8,533 bases of DNA from an uncultured Cytophagaceae bacterium (GTDB taxonomy: Bacteria; Bacteroidota; Bacteroidia; Cytophagales; Microscillaceae): positions 1-8,533 of the forward strand of contig CALDJV010000073.1 in assembly GCA_937899305.1 (NCBI GenBank), written 5' to 3'. Within the stretch, counting starts at the first letter, position 1. Each line of letters begins with the position of its first letter. Shown in pieces: positions 4,764 to 8,533 of this stretch. Made by a program: the position numbers and the translations under genes. The notes below the pieces were generated by a model. That model was not told the origin of the DNA and ran no database searches. It saw only the letters and a program-made list of their open reading frames with translations.

Positions 4764-7058
4764 TTAGCCATTACTTACCCCCCCCAACAATTCCTGATAA
4801 TGCGCCTCACTATCGGCAAAAGGAATACGGTCTATCCAGGCTTCCAGTGCGGGGCTCCCTTTCCAATCACGGTCTTGAAAAAGCAACATAATTTCTCCGG
4901 CATCATAAAAAGCAATCTTTTCTAAACGAGGAAGGTAGGCCGCAATTAATTGAATATCTTCTGGGGTAAACTCAGGTTGCACCAAATCATCTTCTTTGGT
5001 AAGTGAAGGGGTAGATTTGCTCAAGGTTGGTTGAGGCACACCAGTTTTGGCCAGTGGTACGGTAAAATAAAACCAAGCCCCTTTTTCACCCATTTCGGCT
5101 ATTTCTGAGATGGGCAGCACCCCAATTGCCCCATCGTGCGCCTCGATGGCCAACTTACAAAAAGCCAATCCCAATCCAGTAGAGCGGCGATCCAGACGGT
5201 CTACTCGACCAAATTTCTCAAAAATAGTCGTTTTGTACTGGGCTGGTATGCCCATGCCATTGTCTTTGACCCAGATTTTCAAAAAACCTTGGTCGGTCAA
5301 CAACTCCGACTCTAGCTTGATGATGGCTCGGGTGGAGGTATATTTTATTGCATTGCTCAACAAGTTGGTAAACACCCGGATAATGTAGTCCTGATCTACC
5401 TCGATGACCAAATGCAAGGGGATGTTGTTTTTAATGGTAATGAGTTTTTCGTCGGCCAAATGACGCATTTGATTCACTGCCACGGTAATCAAATCACCAA
5501 TGACTACCGCCATTTTGGCAAGTACGACTTCGTTGTTTTCAAACTTTTGTACCTCCAACACATTTTCTAACATGCCCAATACCTGCCCAGCTGCTTTGCG
5601 TACCCCTGGGTCGGCAAAATTAATCAAAGGAGACAAAGGTTGTTTGGCATCATGAATGAGCATATGCGAGAGCTCTTCCCTGAAATTAGTCAACTCGGCC
5701 AACTTTTCGTTGCTGGTTCTGAGCTCTTCGGCTTGTTGGGTAATTTCTTCTTTTTGATGTTCAATCTCGCTGGTATGCTTGCTTACTTCATTCTCGAGGT
5801 GTGTCTTTTGTTCTTGAATAATCCTTACATTCTCGAGTTGTATTTGCTCTTTTTCTCTTCGGTAAAAGTTGATTCGATCGGCCAGGGCCAGTGAAAACAA
5901 TAAAATTTCTATGGTGAGACCCGACTCAAGCAAATAGTAGTCAAAACTACCAAAGGGCAATACCCCAGCGTTGGAAAGCGCCAGCATAATGCTGGAAAAC
6001 ATCATCCCAAACCAACCCAGTAGATAAAAAGAAGTAGGCTTGTATCCCTTACGATAAGTCATTACCCCCAGGGTAATCACAAAAACAATCCCAAAAGGCA
6101 GAAGCACCTGAGTCAAGGTAATGGCTAGAGCATTATTGAAAAAGTCGGTGACAATGGTAACGGCAGCCAACCCATAAAAAGCTCTGAAGATCCAAAGTGA
6201 CTTGGGGAAATACTTTTTGGCATTCAAGAAACTTTGCGCAAACAACAACACAAACAAAGTAAAACAACTGAAGCAAACCGAGATGAGATCATTCAGTTTT
6301 ACTTGGTCGCCCAACAAAAATTGTAATGAATGCCCCTTGATGGTAGCCGCAGCCAACAACCCCGAAGTTACATACAAAATATAATACAGGTAGGACAGGT
6401 CTTGGGTGGCCACCAAGATAAAAAAGTTGTAAAAAATCATCACCAGCATGATGCCGTAAAAAGCGCCAATGATCATGTCTTTGGGTTGATTATGCTCAAG
6501 AAACGCCTGATAGCTTCCTATGCTCATGGGCAAGGGTAGCAACTCCTTAGAATAACACCTTAGATACAAAGTATGCACCCGGCCTTGGGTAAGGGCTACA
6601 TCAAACAAATAATTGGTTACCTTGAATTTTCGTTGGTAAAAAGGGATTTTATCACCTACCTTGTCTACCAAAGTGTACCCTTCTTTCTCTTTCACTTTCT
6701 CATCCCTTTGATAATACAGCAATGCCTCCTCGATAGGGATATTCCTGAACTCTACCAGATAGTGTCCCGTTTTTTGTACTTGCACCTCAAATTTTAACCA
6801 AGCCGTTTTTTTTCCTTTTCCCAAATGCAAGGTAGGTTGGGTATTGAGGGTAAATTTTTGTTGCGTTTCGGGCTGCTGCACATCCGCCAGTGTTGATTGA
6901 TGGGTAGTATCCAGATAGTAATACAGAAAAGGGGCCAGGTTAACTACTTCTGATTGATCTTTTAGAAAAAGTACTTTTTGAGCTTGTATTGATGATATGG
7001 TGGCTCCAACAGAGAGGATAAAAAAACAAAGAAGGAAACTTTTCCGAGATAAGCTCAT
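4764..7058 (-). CDS. 7TMR-DISM sensor histidine kinase with C-terminal extension
   Basis: Inner-membrane sensor kinase of 764 residues. A signal peptide (1-27, ending IQAQ) precedes an extracytoplasmic 7TMR-DISMED2-like domain (about 28-180). Seven membrane segments follow (about 193-395, 7TMR-DISM_7TM), then a coiled coil (400-460). The H-box is IHDAKQPL with the probable phospho-acceptor H469. The ATPase domain is complete: N-box VFTNLLSNAIKYT (562-574), G1 KDNGMGIP (598-605), F-box IFEKF (612-616) and G2 STGLGLAFCK (626-635). From H469 to the second dimerisation helix is shorter than usual. A Ser/Thr/Pro linker joins an extra domain of about 70 residues (695-764) that I cannot name. No receiver domain or response regulator lies in the window. 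It starts 55 bases after the SpoIIE gene, without a terminator between, so they probably share a message. Ligand unknown; these sensor domains often bind carbohydrate-like molecules. Confidence 0.96.
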   Translation of the reverse strand: MSLSRKSFLLCFFILSVGATISSIQAQKVLFLKDQSEVVNLAPFLYYYLDTTHQSTLADVQQPETQQKFTLNTQPTLHLGKGKKTAWLKFEVQVQKTGHYLVEFRNIPIEEALLYYQRDEKVKEKEGYTLVDKVGDKIPFYQRKFKVTNYLFDVALTQGRVHTLYLRCYSKELLPLPMSIGSYQAFLEHNQPKDMIIGAFYGIMLVMIFYNFFILVATQDLSYLYYILYVTSGLLAAATIKGHSLQFLLGDQVKLNDLISVCFSCFTLFVLLFAQSFLNAKKYFPKSLWIFRAFYGLAAVTIVTDFFNNALAITLTQVLLPFGIVFVITLGVMTYRKGYKPTSFYLLGWFGMMFSSIMLALSNAGVLPFGSFDYYLLESGLTIEILLFSLALADRINFYRREKEQIQLENVRIIQEQKTHLENEVSKHTSEIEHQKEEITQQAEELRTSNEKLAELTNFREELSHMLIHDAKQPLSPLINFADPGVRKAAGQVLGMLENVLEVQKFENNEVVLAKMAVVIGDLITVAVNQMRHLADEKLITIKNNIPLHLVIEVDQDYIIRVFTNLLSNAIKYTSTRAIIKLESELLTDQGFLKIWVKDNGMGIPAQYKTTIFEKFGRVDRLDRRSTGLGLAFCKLAIEAHDGAIGVLPISEIAEMGEKGAWFYFTVPLAKTGVPQPTLSKSTPSLTKEDDLVQPEFTPEDIQLIAAYLPRLEKIAFYDAGEIMLLFQDRDWKGSPALEAWIDRIPFADSEAHYQELLGGVSNG

Positions 7059-7113
7059 ACGCTTTTCGCTATGCTTGGTAATAGATTACAATTTAAGCAA
7101 GAATTGATAAAAC

Positions 7114-8533
7114 TTAAAACCGAATACCCATGACCAAAATATCATCAGTTTGTTTTTCTTTGCCTTTCCAAGCCTCAAGCGTTGTTTCGAGTACTTCTTT
7201 TTGATCAGGCATGGGCGAAGATTCTATCTCCTGGAGGGTGCTTTTAAATTTCTTCACCATAAACTTGGTGTTATGTGTGCCTCCAAACTGGTCGGCATAA
7301 CCATCTGAAAATAAATACATGGCATCTCCCTTTTGATAATTCAAGTGATGCTCTTCGAATTGTTTGGTAGCATATTGCGAACTTCCAATTGGGTACTTGC
7401 TCCCCTTGATTACTTCTAACTGATGATTTTTGAACCCATATAGGGGGCGCTTGGCACCCGCAAATACCACTTGTTTCTCATCAAAATCAATCCGGCATAC
7501 TGCCACATCCATTCCATCCTGTACCTTGTGTTTACTTTTTCCTCGTGAAGATGGCTTATTGGTTCGTACCCCAAGGGCGGTCATCACTTTCTTGTCTAGT
7601 GCTTCTAAAATACTCCCTGGAGAAGTGACTCGACTCTCTTTGACAATTTGATTCAACAGATTGGTGCCCATAATGGTCATAAAAGCACCAGGTACCCCGT
7701 GCCCAGTACAGTCGGCTACCAATACAACCAATTGGTTTTTACCTTCTACTTCGGCAAACCAGTAAAAATCGCCCGATACAATGTCACGAGGTTTGTATAA
7801 TACAAAAAAGCCCAATTCTTTTTTGGCCAATAACTTTTGCATTGGTAACAATGCCAGCTGGATTCGCTTGGCATACTGAATACTACTTTGAATCTTGGTA
7901 TGGGCTTGTTTTAAGTGAGTATTAGAATCCTCTAGGGTTTGCGACTGCGCTAAAATCTCTTCCTTCTGTTGCTCTATTTCTTTGGTACGTTGGGCCACTT
8001 CCCGCTCCAGATACTCGTTCTGCTCTTTTACAATTCGCTCGTTTTCTTTACGGTAATAATTTAAACGGTCGGCCAAAGCCAACGAAAACAAGAGGATTTC
8101 GGAAGTAATCCCGACTTCTACCAGGTAAGAAGAAGCCCCATTGAAAGGCAGTAAGCCTATTTCAGAGAGTATTACCAATACAATGCTCACCATCAGCGTC
8201 ATCCAACCCAACAAATAATAACGGGCAGGACGATAATTTTGACGCAATACCACTACCCCCAATACAATGACAAAAATGTTACTGGTCAGGGTACATAACA
8301 ATGCCATTTTGATCGCGACCGATTCATCAACAAGATAAATAAGAAGGGCCAATGTAAATAAAACATAAAACACATTGGAAAACTTACGGAAACGAGGTGC
8401 AGTTTGCGTCGTGTTTAAAAAACGATTGGCAAACAGCAATACAAAGTAGCCTATAATAATGGTATAAACTGGGACAAGGTCCATTAGTGAGCGGCAAGCA
8501 TTTTGATTAAGAGGCATATTGCCCAAAAAATCA
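7114..8533 (-). CDS. 7TMR-DISM receptor with SpoIIE-type protein phosphatase domain (5' end outside window)
   Basis: Partial gene: the frame is open to the right edge. The apparent start at 8526 is a TTG inside the frame, preceded by codons for Asp and Phe, so the sensor domain and first two membrane segments lie beyond the window. Numbering from that TTG, about five membrane segments (17-152) match the kinase next door, including SEILLFSLALADRLNYYR. A coiled coil follows (155-225). The PP2C/SpoIIE domain (235-470) has the metal-binding motifs intact: SGDFYWF (251-257), ADCTGHGVPGAF (271-282), DGMDVAVC (337-344), SDGYADQFGG (407-416) and TDDILVMG (460-467). Such enzymes usually dephosphorylate anti-sigma-factor antagonists in partner switching; no such partner is visible here. 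It is the upstream gene of a probable operon with the kinase. Confidence 0.96.
   Translation of the reverse strand, partial: DFLGNMPLNQNACRSLMDLVPVYTIIIGYFVLLFANRFLNTTQTAPRFRKFSNVFYVLFTLALLIYLVDESVAIKMALLCTLTSNIFVIVLGVVVLRQNYRPARYYLLGWMTLMVSIVLVILSEIGLLPFNGASSYLVEVGITSEILLFSLALADRLNYYRKENERIVKEQNEYLEREVAQRTKEIEQQKEEILAQSQTLEDSNTHLKQAHTKIQSSIQYAKRIQLALLPMQKLLAKKELGFFVLYKPRDIVSGDFYWFAEVEGKNQLVVLVADCTGHGVPGAFMTIMGTNLLNQIVKESRVTSPGSILEALDKKVMTALGVRTNKPSSRGKSKHKVQDGMDVAVCRIDFDEKQVVFAGAKRPLYGFKNHQLEVIKGSKYPIGSSQYATKQFEEHHLNYQKGDAMYLFSDGYADQFGGTHNTKFMVKKFKSTLQEIESSPMPDQKEVLETTLEAWKGKEKQTDDILVMGIRF

Noticed and set aside
5110..6797. Plus-strand open frames opposite the histidine kinase
   Set aside because: Antisense shadows of a complete kinase gene with all motifs intact; no promoter or protein-like features of their own.
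8524..8526. TTG as true start of the SpoIIE receptor
   Set aside because: The frame stays open to the edge and the residues before it align with the middle of the paralogous kinase, so the gene continues outside the window.

Overview
The window reads as chromosomal DNA of a Bacteroidota member, most likely a marine Cytophagales bacterium of the Microscilla type. The organism name is a recollection-level guess; no search was run. The grounds are two receptors of the 7TMR-DISM class with kinase and SpoIIE-type outputs, a bacterial glutaminyl-tRNA synthetase, AT-rich DNA, starts without Shine-Dalgarno sequences, and several upstream boxes resembling the Bacteroidota -7 element TAnnTTTG. All supported genes lie on the minus strand.

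From the right edge leftwards (direction of transcription): a SpoIIE-type phosphatase receptor, cut by the window edge (7114-8533), is followed after 55 bases by a paralogous 7TMR-DISM histidine kinase (4764-7058). They share the membrane module and differ in output, so they look like one operon with two readouts. After a 244-base gap comes a two-gene unit: a Gln/Lys-rich, modular, probably secreted or cargo-like protein (3572-4519) and, 15 bases later, a lipoprotein of unknown function (2861-3556). This pair may be an effector and its partner, but that is inference.

Next, 2578-2860 holds a short protein-like gene remnant, a candidate promoter and a terminator-like hairpin. Then comes glnS (763-2577), whose product has an unusual lysine-rich tail, closed by a clear intrinsic terminator (696-730).

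The 217-762 intergenic region carries the most striking non-coding signal: a compact element (588-679) with a perfect 13-bp outer inverted repeat enclosing two perfect 10-bp hairpins with identical tetraloops (GAGA on the minus strand) and a GCGATCGC octamer between them. At the left edge lies a 71-codon frame (1-216) that begins like the coiled-coil lead-in of a histidine kinase, loses similarity just where the H-box should begin, and ends in a stop at base 1. It may be a kinase gene broken by an insertion lying mostly outside the window.

No tRNA, rRNA, CRISPR array or complete insertion sequence was seen.
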